From: Acidobacteriota bacterium
Lineage (GTDB): Bacteria > Acidobacteriota > Vicinamibacteria > Vicinamibacterales > SCN-69-37
Assembly (NCBI GenBank): GCA_947467605.1
Contig: CANIII010000023.1
Location: 1 to 64,000, forward strand
Length of the DNA: 64,000 nucleotides
Reading direction: 5' to 3'
How positions within the stretch are numbered: the stretch's first letter is position 1; each line of letters begins with the position of its first letter. Shown here piece by piece: positions 1 to 8,325 of this stretch. A program made the position numbers and the translations under genes. The notes below the pieces were generated by a model. The model made no database searches. It was not told the DNA's origin and saw nothing but the letters and a program-made list of their open reading frames with translations.

Positions 1-716
1 GAGCCGGCCGAGCTGGTGCTGCCGGCGCAGCCGCACCAGCTGCCGCTGGCGCAGCAGGCGCGCCCGGCGCGCGCGGTGCAGGTGGCGGTGGAGGCGGCCG
101 AGGCGGCACGCCAGAGAAGCCGGTGATGCGCAACGCACTCGGCAACATCCTCGGCGGTATTCAGCTCGCGGAAATCGCGGTGCCAGTCGCGAAAGAGACC
201 GGCGAACTCTGCGGCCTCGGCGGCACGCACCTGCCCTTCGACGCAGCCACACTCAACAAGCTCTACCCGACCCACGACGACTACGTCGGCAAAGTCACGA
301 CCGTGTCGAACGCGCTCGTCAAGGCCGGCTTCCTGCTGAAAGACGACGCGACGCAAACGATCGATCGCGCAAAGCGTTCAATCTACGGCATGCAGCTCAC
401 GTGCGGCCCGCTCTGCGCCGACGTCCGACAGTTCCCGAGCAACCCGTCTTCAATGTTGCTCGCGAACCAGACGGAATACCTCGTCATCAAAGACGGCATG
501 AGCCTTGTGAAGATCGCTGATGAGGCGACCAAGCTGATCGCCGAAGGCTACACCGACACGGCGAAGACGAAGGCCAAATTCACGGCCGCCGCTGCAAAGC
601 TCGACGCCTACATCGCCCGCACGAAGGAACTCCGCGCGTCAGCCAACATGCCGCCGGAAACGGAACTCCTGCTCGTAAACCAAGCGACGACGTTGCGCGA
701 TCTGTTGAAGAAGTAG
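1..716 (+). CDS. C-terminal part of an alpha/beta-hydrolase-domain protein (5' end outside window)
   Basis: The reading frame is open from base 3, so the gene begins before the window; the GTG at 123 is only the first possible start seen here. The visible 238 residues begin with a Gly/Ala/Arg-rich stretch of about 40 residues. A region then reads NALGNILGGIQ, a CGLGGTHLPFDAATLNKLYP segment and THDDYV, followed by a helical tail of about 110 residues. The CGL..G...PFDAATL..LYP pattern resembles the C-terminus of the large secreted 'alpha/beta hydrolase domain' family (Abhydrolase_10 type). The low-complexity stretch looks like an insert in that domain. The active-site part lies outside the window, so activity cannot be judged. 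Family assignment is from memory of the motif and is moderate. Confidence 0.55.
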   Translation, partial: AGRAGAAGAAAPAAAGAAGAPGARGAGGGGGGRGGTPEKPVMRNALGNILGGIQLAEIAVPVAKETGELCGLGGTHLPFDAATLNKLYPTHDDYVGKVTTVSNALVKAGFLLKDDATQTIDRAKRSIYGMQLTCGPLCADVRQFPSNPSSMLLANQTEYLVIKDGMSLVKIADEATKLIAEGYTDTAKTKAKFTAAAAKLDAYIARTKELRASANMPPETELLLVNQATTLRDLLKK

Positions 717-752
717 ACGCGCCAGCGTCACCGGCTGTCGCACAATAGGCGC

Positions 753-2237
753 GTGCAGCTGGGTGATCTGTTCAACGCAAGCCTGATCGGGCGACGCGAC
801 GACGTCGGTGTGGAGTACGACACCGCGGATGGTCGCGTCGCCCATCTCACATTTGGGGCGCTCGACGACTCCGCGAATCGCCTGGCGCGTACCTTCACCG
901 AGCGCGGTCTCAGACGTGGCGATCGGGTCGGGATCTACCTCCCGAACGGCATCCCGTTCATCACGGTCTTCCTCGCGTGCGTCCGGCTTGGCGTGATTGC
1001 TGTGCCGATCAACATCCTGTATCGCGAACGCGAAATCGCGCACATCGTTGGCGACGCCGGACCGAAGGCAGTGCTCACATCGGCCGATCGGTTCGCGCTG
1101 TTTCCTGAGGGCGTGGCGACGTGGGACGCAGACGCGCTCACGACCGCGGTCGCCGACGGGCCGGTCGATCCTGTGCGCCTGTCGATCGCCGGCACAGAGC
1201 CGGCGGCGCTCGTCTACACCTCGGGCACGACGGGTCGATCAAAGGGCGCGATTCTTTCGCACGACAACTTCCTGTCGAATGCGGCAAACCTGATCGCGTG
1301 CTGGCAGATCACTGCGGCGGACCGCTATCTCGCGGTGTTGCCCCTGTTTCATGTGCATGGCCTCGCGAACGGTTTGATGTGCTGGCTCGCCACTGGGTGT
1401 CGCATGCGACTCGTCGAACGATTCGATGGCGCGCGGGCGGCCCAGGTGTTCAGCGATTTTCGTCCAACGCTGTTCTTCGGTGTCCCGACGGTCTATGTGC
1501 GTCTGCTGGAACTGCCAGCCGACACGGCGCGCGCGATCGGGCGAGACGTGCGCCTCTTTGTCAGTGGATCAGCACCGCTGCCGGTGCAAGTCTTTGAGTC
1601 ATTTGAGGCGCAGTTCGGCCACCGCATTCTCGAACGCTACGGCATGAGCGAGACGTTGATGAACATCGGCAACCCTTACAGCGGCGAGCGACGATCAGGC
1701 ACCGTGGGTGTGCCATTCCCCGGCGTGGCGACACGCGTCGTTGATGAGCGCGGCCTCGATGTTGAGCCCGGCGTGACCGGTGAGCTCTGGGTGCGCGGAC
1801 CCAATGTCTTCAGCGGCTACTGGCAGCAGCCCGACGCGACGCGTGCCGCGTTCAGCGATGGTTGGTTCAAGACCGGCGACATGAGTGAGCAGTCTGCGGA
1901 TGGCGTGTTCACGCTACGAGGCCGCAGAACCGATCTGATCATCTCCGGCGGGTTCAACATCTATCCTCGCGAAATCGAAGAGTGCCTGCTCGATTTGTGC
2001 GGCGTGCGCGAAGCCGTTGTCGTCGGCGCGAGCGACCCACGCCGCGGTGAAGTGCCCATCGCCTATGTCGTGGCCGAGGCACCGATCGATGCGGTCGCCA
2101 TCGAAGACATCTGCCGACGCGCCCTCGCGTCGTTCAAGATCCCGCGCGCGTTCATCCAGGTCGACGCGCTGCCGCGCACCGCCCTCGGCAAAGTGCAGAA
2201 ACATTTGCTCCCACCCTGGACTGGAGCCAGCTCATGA
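753..2237 (+). CDS. matB: Malonyl-CoA synthetase-like acyl-CoA ligase (MatB type)
   Basis: ANL-superfamily adenylating enzyme of 494 residues, the usual size. It should join malonate (or methylmalonate) to CoA using ATP in the cytoplasm. Motifs in order: phosphate-binding loop LVYTSGTTGRSKGA (about residues 152-165), adenine-binding YGMSETLMNIGNPYSGER, the hinge-side GWFKTGDM, GRRTDLIISGGFNIYPREIE, and the catalytic lysine region PRTALGKVQK at the end. The MN..NPY.G.R...VG string after YGMSET is the pattern I associate with MatB/ACSF3 rather than with general fatty acyl ligases. The start is a GTG. The stop overlaps the next start by four bases (ATGA), and that next gene is a MatC-like carrier, which supports malonate as substrate. 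A related dicarboxylate remains possible. Confidence 0.82.
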   Translation: MQLGDLFNASLIGRRDDVGVEYDTADGRVAHLTFGALDDSANRLARTFTERGLRRGDRVGIYLPNGIPFITVFLACVRLGVIAVPINILYREREIAHIVGDAGPKAVLTSADRFALFPEGVATWDADALTTAVADGPVDPVRLSIAGTEPAALVYTSGTTGRSKGAILSHDNFLSNAANLIACWQITAADRYLAVLPLFHVHGLANGLMCWLATGCRMRLVERFDGARAAQVFSDFRPTLFFGVPTVYVRLLELPADTARAIGRDVRLFVSGSAPLPVQVFESFEAQFGHRILERYGMSETLMNIGNPYSGERRSGTVGVPFPGVATRVVDERGLDVEPGVTGELWVRGPNVFSGYWQQPDATRAAFSDGWFKTGDMSEQSADGVFTLRGRRTDLIISGGFNIYPREIEECLLDLCGVREAVVVGASDPRRGEVPIAYVVAEAPIDAVAIEDICRRALASFKIPRAFIQVDALPRTALGKVQKHLLPPWTGASS

Positions 2238-3490
2238 GCCCCGCCGCCCTCTCCCTCGTCGCGTTGATCGTCGCGCTCGTCGTGTCGATGACCTCGCGCA
2301 TCAACGTCGGCTGGCTCGGCCTCGCCTTCGCCTGGATCATCGGCGTCTATGCCGCCGGCCTGAAGGTGGATGTGGTGATGGCGGGCTTCCCGACGTCGCT
2401 CTTCATCACGCTGACCGGGGTCACGCTGCTCTTCGCCATCGCCGAGACCAATCAGAGTCTTGAGGCCCTCGCCGCTCGTGCGCTCCGGCTGGCGCGTGGC
2501 AACGTGCGCGTGATTCCGCTGCTGTTGTTTCTCATCGCCTGCCTGCTGTCGTCGGTCGGTCCGGGCGCGGTGTCGACCGTCGCCCTGCTCGCACCGCTCG
2601 CGATGATCATGGGCCAACGGGTCGGCCTGTCACCGTTTCTCACCGCATTGATGGTGGCCAATGGCGCGAACGCCGGCAACCTGTCGCCGTTTTCGTCAGT
2701 GGGCGTCATCGCGAACAGCGCGATGGCCAAGGCCGGCCTCGTCGGTTTCGAAGGACGTGTCTGGTTTGCCAACTTCGCTGCCCACGTGCTGGTCGGCGCG
2801 GCGGCGTACATCTGGCTCGGACGCAGGTCCGCGCCGCTCGAGGCACAGACATCAGCGTCGATCAGCATGACCGTGCCGCCGCTCACCACACCCCAGCGGA
2901 TCACCCTCGCAGTGATCGCGTTGTGGATCAGCGGCGTCCTCTTCATGAACGTGAGCCTCGGCTTCTCTGCGTTCGCGGCATCAGCGTTGCTACTCGTCCT
3001 TGGCGTGACCGATGAGACGACCGCCGTGCGTCGCGTCCCGTGGGCCATCGTGATGATGGCGTGCGGCGTGTCCGTGCTGATCGGTCTGCTCGAAAAAACC
3101 GGTGGCATGGACCTGTTCACTGACCTCCTTGCGCGCATGGCCTCGGCGAAGACCCTCAACGGTGTCATCGCATTTGTCACCGGCGCGATCTCCACCTACA
3201 GCAGCACCTCCGGCGTCGTCCTCCCCGCATTTCTGCCGACGTCGGCGACGCTTGTGGCGAAGGTCGGCGGTGGCGATCCGCTCGCAGTCGCCCTGTCAAT
3301 CAACGTCGGCTCATCACTCGTCGACGTGTCGCCGCTCTCGACCATCGGTGCGCTCTGTGTGGCCGCAGTTGCGGATCAGGTCGTGGCTCGGCAACTCTTC
3401 CGATCGATGATGATCTGGGGCCTGTCGATGATGCTCATCGGCGCAGCGATCTGTCAGATCTTCGCGCCCATGATTGCGGCGCGGCACTGA
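2234..3490 (+). CDS. matC: MatC-like dicarboxylate (malonate) carrier, SLC13/IT superfamily
   Basis: Hydrophobic integral membrane protein of 418 residues with about 10-12 predicted membrane segments. The N-terminal half has the MatC_N look: an INVGWLGLAFAWIIGVYAAG helix, then AGFPTSLFITLTGVTLLFAIA, and later VANGANAGNLSPFSSVGVIAN. The C-terminal half has the second pore-like motif, STSGVVLPAFLPTSATL followed by NVGSSLVDVSPLSTIGAL, as in ion-transporter family permeases. The expected role is uptake of malonate or a similar C3-C4 dicarboxylate across the inner membrane. It is translationally coupled to the MatB-like ligase by an ATGA overlap. A malonyl-CoA decarboxylase (matA) is not in this window. 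Confidence 0.78.
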   Translation: MSPAALSLVALIVALVVSMTSRINVGWLGLAFAWIIGVYAAGLKVDVVMAGFPTSLFITLTGVTLLFAIAETNQSLEALAARALRLARGNVRVIPLLLFLIACLLSSVGPGAVSTVALLAPLAMIMGQRVGLSPFLTALMVANGANAGNLSPFSSVGVIANSAMAKAGLVGFEGRVWFANFAAHVLVGAAAYIWLGRRSAPLEAQTSASISMTVPPLTTPQRITLAVIALWISGVLFMNVSLGFSAFAASALLLVLGVTDETTAVRRVPWAIVMMACGVSVLIGLLEKTGGMDLFTDLLARMASAKTLNGVIAFVTGAISTYSSTSGVVLPAFLPTSATLVAKVGGGDPLAVALSINVGSSLVDVSPLSTIGALCVAAVADQVVARQLFRSMMIWGLSMMLIGAAICQIFAPMIAARH

Positions 3491-3508
3491 GGCCGGACGT
3501 TCACAGAC

Positions 3509-4282
3509 ATGGCGGCGACGACCATCGGCTGGTGCGCCCCGATTGAACAATCGGCGCGCGTGGCCCGCAATGGCTACGACTTTATCGAGGCGGCGCTCGG
3601 CCCGATGCAGCTGGAGACTGACGACGGGATGGCTGATGCGCTGACAGCCGTTGAGCGCGCAGCGGTCCCGGTCGCTGTGTTCAATCAGTTGCTGCCCCGC
3701 GACATGATGCTCGTTGGCCCCGCCGTTGAACCCGCTCGTATTCGTCGATACATCACCCGCGTGGCGAGCGTGGTCGCCGCAGCGTCGGGCCAGGTCGTCG
3801 TGCTGGGCAGCGGTTGGGCCCGGAACGTTCCGGAGGGATGGCGCCGCGACGTCGCGGATGCGCAATTTCTCGAGACGGTGCTGTGGTTCGCCGACGCCCT
3901 TGCACCCATCGGCGCCACGCTCGCTCTCGAGGCGCAAAATCTGAAAGAGACCAACTTCGTGACGACGCTCGCGGAAGCCGCCAGGATGGCGCAGGCGCTC
4001 GGCGGCGTGTCGATCGGCGTCGTTGCCGATACGTATCACCTGCACGAGTCTGGCGAGCTGCTGGCGGTTGTGGCGGCGGTCGCGGGTGTAATCGCGCACA
4101 TCCACGTGTCTGACTCAGACCGGCGGCTTCCGGGCGACGGCGCGTACGACTTCGCCGCGTTTTTCCGCTGCCTGAACGAAGGCGGCTATCAGGGCCGCCT
4201 GTCGATCGAGATGATGCGCGACGTATCCGACGAGGAGATGCATCGAGCCCTGGCGTTTGTGCGAACCGCCTCGGCATTCTAG
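3509..4282 (+). CDS. Sugar phosphate isomerase/epimerase-like TIM-barrel protein
   Basis: Protein of 257 residues with the xylose-isomerase-like TIM-barrel pattern (IolE/IolI/hydroxypyruvate isomerase group). Putative metal ligands sit at the ends of successive strands: Glu in LALEAQN, Asp and His in VADTYHLHES, His and Asp in AHIHVSDSDR, and Glu in LSIEMM. It starts 18 bases after the MatC-like gene on the same strand and is probably the last gene of that transcript, although its link to malonate use is not obvious. The substrate cannot be read from the sequence. The gene ends just before the tandem repeat tract. Confidence 0.7.
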   Translation: MAATTIGWCAPIEQSARVARNGYDFIEAALGPMQLETDDGMADALTAVERAAVPVAVFNQLLPRDMMLVGPAVEPARIRRYITRVASVVAAASGQVVVLGSGWARNVPEGWRRDVADAQFLETVLWFADALAPIGATLALEAQNLKETNFVTTLAEAARMAQALGGVSIGVVADTYHLHESGELLAVVAAVAGVIAHIHVSDSDRRLPGDGAYDFAAFFRCLNEGGYQGRLSIEMMRDVSDEEMHRALAFVRTASAF

Positions 4283-4287
4283 TCCGC

Positions 4288-4420
4288 GCACCTGAGCACC
4301 TGAGCACCTGAGCACCTGAGCACCTGACTCACCCGAGCACCTGACGCACCCGCTCACCCGTCGCACCTGCGCACCCGAGCACCCGCTATACCCGCGATAC
4401 CCGCTTACCCGCGCACCCGT
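4288..4420. repeat. Degenerating 8-9 bp tandem repeat tract between convergent genes
   Basis: Five perfect copies of gcacctga lie at 4288-4327. They are followed by about eleven variants of 8-9 bases (ctcacccga, gcacctga, cgcacccg, ctatacccg, cgatacccg, cttacccg and similar) to about 4420. The tract fills the space between the plus-strand TIM-barrel gene and the terminator of the minus-strand TonB receptor gene. The unit keeps a cAcCyg core throughout, so the array looks like slippage expansion with decay. It has no spacers of constant size and is not a CRISPR. Confidence 0.8.
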
Positions 4421-4426
4421 CGGTAC

Positions 4427-4462
4427 AAAGAAAACGGGGGCGGCTGCAGTGCAGCCGCCCCC
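4427..4462 (-). terminator. Rho-independent terminator of the TonB receptor gene
   Basis: A G/C-rich inverted repeat at 4436-4462 (arms gggggcggctgca and tgcagccgccccc around a single base) is followed on the minus strand by a T-rich run (the complement of aaagaaaa at 4427-4434). It lies 23 bases past the stop codon of the TonB receptor gene, where an intrinsic terminator is expected. Confidence 0.85.
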
Positions 4463-4485
4463 GGTATGTCTGTCTCTGTCGGTGT

Positions 4486-7400
4486 CTAGAACGAGAAGCG
4501 CAGTTGCATCTGCATGGTGCGCGGGTTCTGGTAGGCCGTGGCCACACCGAAACCGGCACCGCGCGGCAGCGAACGTGACGCGACGACCGCACCCGTCGTA
4601 TCGAACGGCAGGTTGGTGATCGTCGACGCTGTTGACGGGTTCGCCATCGTGAACGTGGTGTTGCGGTTCGTGATGCCGGACTGGTTGAACAGGTTGAACG
4701 CGTCGAGTCGGAATTCTGCCGACACGCCACGTGGGAGACGGATGCGACGCGAGAGCGACAGGTCTGTCTGGCTGATGAAGCAGCCGCGCAGATAGTTTGC
4801 ACCCGATTCGAGACCGTCGCTGCCGGGCTGCGGGCCCGAGAACGCCGCCGTGTTGAACTGCTTCAGGGGATCCGAGCTGCAACCGCTGCCCGTATCACCC
4901 GTGATGACCGCGCGCGCGGCGTAGTCGGGCGAGCCCGTGATGTTCACGCTGGCGCCGCTGCTCGTGTAGGACGGCGTGATCGAGTACGCCGTGCCTGATG
5001 CACCGCTCCAGATACCGGCCACTGTCCAATCGCTGGCCAGCGTGCTGATGACATTCTTCAGCGTGCCGCCCGTGGCGAGCTTCGGTGTCTGGTAGACAAA
5101 CGTCGCGCGAATCACGTGACGCTGCGGGGCGTTGTCGCCGAGCAGTTCCTGCGCCTTGCTCTGATCGGCGCGAACGCTGACCGTGCCGTCTGCGTTGTGC
5201 TGCAGGCGCTGAGCCACCGTCTGTTTGTCGTAGAGACCGATCGTGTCGTTGAAACCGATCGACAGACCGTTCGAGAGACGGCGGTTCAAGGCGAGCTGAA
5301 TCGAGTGATAGGTGCGGCTCAGGTTGGTCTGCTGCTGGCTGATCGAACCGTAGCCCTGGTAGTAACGCGCCAGGTCCGGGTTCAATGCGGCGATGGACGC
5401 GGCGCCCGGCGTCGTGCTGGTCGCCGCGGTCCGATCCTGATTCGACGCGAGGAACGCGGTGCCGATGTCGATCGCGTTGATGTTGACCGCCTGCGGGAAG
5501 CCGTAGCTGTGCTGACCGACATATGCCACGTCGAGTGCGAGCTTGAACGGCAACACCGTCTGCGTGCCCACGTTCCACTGCACGGAAGTCGGCAGCGGTT
5601 CGTCGTACTGCCACACCGTCAGCGCCGGCGGCGCTTCAGTCGTCAGTCCGGCCGCGCTGAGGTTCTGTAGCTGACCGTAACGGACCGTGACCTGCTTCGA
5701 GAACGGTGGGTTGTTGACCGTGTTGTAGATGTTCTGACCCTGCGGGCGGTCGTAGAACATGCCGACGCTGCCGCGGACGACAAACGTCTGGTCACCCTTG
5801 ACGTCCCACGCGCCGCCGACTCGCGGGGCGATCTTCAGCTTCGGGTACTTGAAGTTGGTCTCGACGATGCCCTTGCCGTCAGCAAAGATGCCGTTGGTGG
5901 AGCTGCCTGTGCCCGAGACGATCGTGCCGATCGCCAGCGCCGAGTTCGTGCCGAGGAAGGCACCCGTAATCGGGTTCATCGCCTGACGGTTGGTGCCCGT
6001 GCAGGGATAGACGCCGTTGGCGCAACCGGCCACGTAGAGCGTCGGCGCCTGCGACTTCGCGAACTGGTCGGGCAGGAAGTTCGAGCTCTGCAGGTACGCG
6101 TCGTACTGCGGCACCTGATGCACGAAGCGAATGCCGTAGTCGAGCGTGACGTTCGGCTTGACGCGCCAGTTGTCCTGAATGAACGCCTCGTGGTTGAGGG
6201 CGAGATACGCACCCTCGCCCCATCGCGACAGCTGCGAGTAGCTGCTGAACACGCCGAGTGCCGCGTTCGAGAAACCAAAGCTCGTATCGAGCGCGTTGTT
6301 GGTGTCGTTCGCGAAGCTGATCGCGCCGTAGATGTTGCCCTGGCCTCGGCGCTGATAGCTGCGGAAGTAGTAGTAGCCGGTCTTGATGTTGTGCGAACCA
6401 GCGACCTTTGTCACGCTCACGTTCAGCGTCTTCACGTTCGTGTCGAGGATGAAATTGCCGAACGGTCCCTGGTTGTTCGGCGGCGCATTGGCCACACGAG
6501 TGCCCCAGGCAAACGACGGCGCCGCGTTTACGCGTGTGCCGTCCCAGATCGGACCGCCGCTGCGCTGCAGCACTTCGTAGCTGAACGTCGACGGATCGAT
6601 GACCCCGGCGTTCGGGAAGAGGTACGGAATCGAGCCGAAACCCGCCGTGTTGCGATTGGCGATGTCGTTGGTCGGGTTACCGCTACGGCAGAAGTTCGGC
6701 GCACCGCCCGAGACCGAGCAGCCTTCCTGATGGTGGAAGTTCGCGCCGAAGGCGGCTTCGAGGAAGGTGCTGGAGTTGATCGTCCAGTTCAACGTCGCGG
6801 CCGGCACCCAGATGCCGTAGTTGTCTTCCTTCGAGTCGTTGAACCCCGCCATCGTGCCGAGGATTGAATCGGCCGGCTGCTGGTATTCAAGGAACTTGAA
6901 GCTGCCACGCAGTTTCGACGTCGGTGCGTAGTCCACACGCGCGATCGGCTGATAGCCGATCAGGCGAATATCCGGATCGGTGACTTCGTAGTTGTAGGCC
7001 TGGCCCGCCACGTTCGGCAGATTGGCCGACGGCCACCACTTCAGGATGTTCATGCCGGCCGTGTAGAGACGGCTCGACGGGATGCGGCCGAGGACGCCGC
7101 CGTCCTTGAAGCACGCGGTCTGGTTCGTCGCGCTGCACGTGCCCGCGATGAGCGGATCCTTGATGTAGGGATACAGGTTGCCGAGGTTGTCGAGCGACTG
7201 CGAGAAGTCGCCGGCACGCTCCAGGGCGGTCGGCACGCGGAAGCGGTTCACCGTGCCGCCGACGTCACGCGGGTTGTATTCGAGGTTCGCGTAGAAGAAC
7301 AGCTTGTTCTTTCCGCCAGCCTTGCCGACCGGACCGCCGATGGCGCCGCCATAATCGCGTTCGTTCTGGACCGCCTTGGGATCGCCATTCAGGATGTTGG

Positions 7401-8196
7401 TCTGGCTGGTCATGTTCCACTTCGACCGGCGCTCAACGTCATACACAGACCCACGGAACTGGTTCGTGCCGCTCTTGGTGACCGCGTTGATCTGCAGACC
7501 GCTCGAACGACCGTATTCGGCCTGGTAGCCGGAGGTAACGACGCGGACTTCTGCGATCGCTTCGGTGCTGACGCGCGTTGCCGGGCGGTTGACACCCGGA
7601 TCCATCGCGGTCGCACCATCGAGCATGAAGTTGCCGTCACCACCACCACCGAGTCGAACGGCGGGGGTCAGGTTGCCCGGCTGGCTCTGCACGCCAGGCG
7701 CAAGCGCCAGCAGCGAGTCGTAGGTTCTGCCGGCGAGCGGCAGGTTCGAGACGTTCTCAGTCGTGACGGTGAACGAGCGCTCACCGCTGACGGCCTGAAT
7801 GAGTGGTGCCTCGCTCTTGACCGTGGCGACGTCGGTCAAGCCGCCGATCGAGATGGTCAGTGTGCCGAGCGTGATACGCGCGCCAGCACCGAGTTGGACG
7901 CCCGTGCGCTTCAGCGTCGTAAACGACGGCATTTCCACCTGCACCGTGTAGGTGTCGGCGGTGATATTCGGAAACACGAAGTCGCCGTTTGAATTCGTCA
8001 CGACAGGCGCCAGCACCGTGCCGCGTGTCTCGCTGACGAGCGTGACAGTTGCGCCGGGAATCACACCACCCGACGAATCTTTCACGGTGCCATTGATCGT
8101 TCCAGATGAACCCTGAGCAAACACGGGGGACGCCGCGATACACACCACGGCGAGCACCGCAAACATCCTTTGCAGGACCTGTCGACAAACCACCAT
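4486..8196 (-). CDS. Oar-like TonB-dependent outer-membrane receptor with N-terminal carboxypeptidase-regulatory-like domain
   Basis: Large outer-membrane protein of 1236 residues. The ATG at 8196 is chosen because ctggagg lies six bases upstream; an in-frame start further out at 8223 lacks this. A signal peptide ends at about SPVFA-Q. Next comes a CarboxypepD_reg-like beta-sandwich (GTINGTVKDSSGGVIPGATV to TLTISIGG), then a plug domain (NLPLAGRTYDSLLALAPGV, followed by a LDGATAMDPG region), then a long barrel ending in QLRFSF with a terminal Phe, as BAM substrates have. Such receptors import bulky ligands, often oligosaccharides or peptides, using TonB energy. The ligand is unknown. The gene is monocistronic, with its own terminator, and is divergent from a secreted M20 peptidase. 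Confidence 0.9.
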   Translation of the reverse strand: MVVCRQVLQRMFAVLAVVCIAASPVFAQGSSGTINGTVKDSSGGVIPGATVTLVSETRGTVLAPVVTNSNGDFVFPNITADTYTVQVEMPSFTTLKRTGVQLGAGARITLGTLTISIGGLTDVATVKSEAPLIQAVSGERSFTVTTENVSNLPLAGRTYDSLLALAPGVQSQPGNLTPAVRLGGGGDGNFMLDGATAMDPGVNRPATRVSTEAIAEVRVVTSGYQAEYGRSSGLQINAVTKSGTNQFRGSVYDVERRSKWNMTSQTNILNGDPKAVQNERDYGGAIGGPVGKAGGKNKLFFYANLEYNPRDVGGTVNRFRVPTALERAGDFSQSLDNLGNLYPYIKDPLIAGTCSATNQTACFKDGGVLGRIPSSRLYTAGMNILKWWPSANLPNVAGQAYNYEVTDPDIRLIGYQPIARVDYAPTSKLRGSFKFLEYQQPADSILGTMAGFNDSKEDNYGIWVPAATLNWTINSSTFLEAAFGANFHHQEGCSVSGGAPNFCRSGNPTNDIANRNTAGFGSIPYLFPNAGVIDPSTFSYEVLQRSGGPIWDGTRVNAAPSFAWGTRVANAPPNNQGPFGNFILDTNVKTLNVSVTKVAGSHNIKTGYYYFRSYQRRGQGNIYGAISFANDTNNALDTSFGFSNAALGVFSSYSQLSRWGEGAYLALNHEAFIQDNWRVKPNVTLDYGIRFVHQVPQYDAYLQSSNFLPDQFAKSQAPTLYVAGCANGVYPCTGTNRQAMNPITGAFLGTNSALAIGTIVSGTGSSTNGIFADGKGIVETNFKYPKLKIAPRVGGAWDVKGDQTFVVRGSVGMFYDRPQGQNIYNTVNNPPFSKQVTVRYGQLQNLSAAGLTTEAPPALTVWQYDEPLPTSVQWNVGTQTVLPFKLALDVAYVGQHSYGFPQAVNINAIDIGTAFLASNQDRTAATSTTPGAASIAALNPDLARYYQGYGSISQQQTNLSRTYHSIQLALNRRLSNGLSIGFNDTIGLYDKQTVAQRLQHNADGTVSVRADQSKAQELLGDNAPQRHVIRATFVYQTPKLATGGTLKNVISTLASDWTVAGIWSGASGTAYSITPSYTSSGASVNITGSPDYAARAVITGDTGSGCSSDPLKQFNTAAFSGPQPGSDGLESGANYLRGCFISQTDLSLSRRIRLPRGVSAEFRLDAFNLFNQSGITNRNTTFTMANPSTASTITNLPFDTTGAVVASRSLPRGAGFGVATAYQNPRTMQMQLRFSF

Positions 8197-8292
8197 TGAG
8201 CCTCCAGTAAAGCCAGCACCCACCTCAACATAAGCCAGACGGATGGATGACGGCGCACTAACCTAGCACCTCAACGCACAACCACTACCTAT

Positions 8293-8308
8293 GTAACGGT
8301 GCCGTTAC
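8293..8308. promoter_or_regulatory. Perfect palindrome in the divergent receptor/peptidase control region
   Basis: The sequence gtaacgg-tg-ccgttac has two perfect 7-base arms around two bases. It lies in the 129-base space between the TonB receptor start (8196, minus) and the M20 peptidase start (8326, plus), 18 bases before the latter. The shape suits a dimeric regulator, but I cannot name one. Confidence 0.4.
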
Positions 8309-8325
8309 CGTAACCAGACGATAAG

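Noticed and set aside
4288..4420. CRISPR array
   Set aside because: Units are 8-9 bases with no unique spacers, and no cas genes are present in the window.
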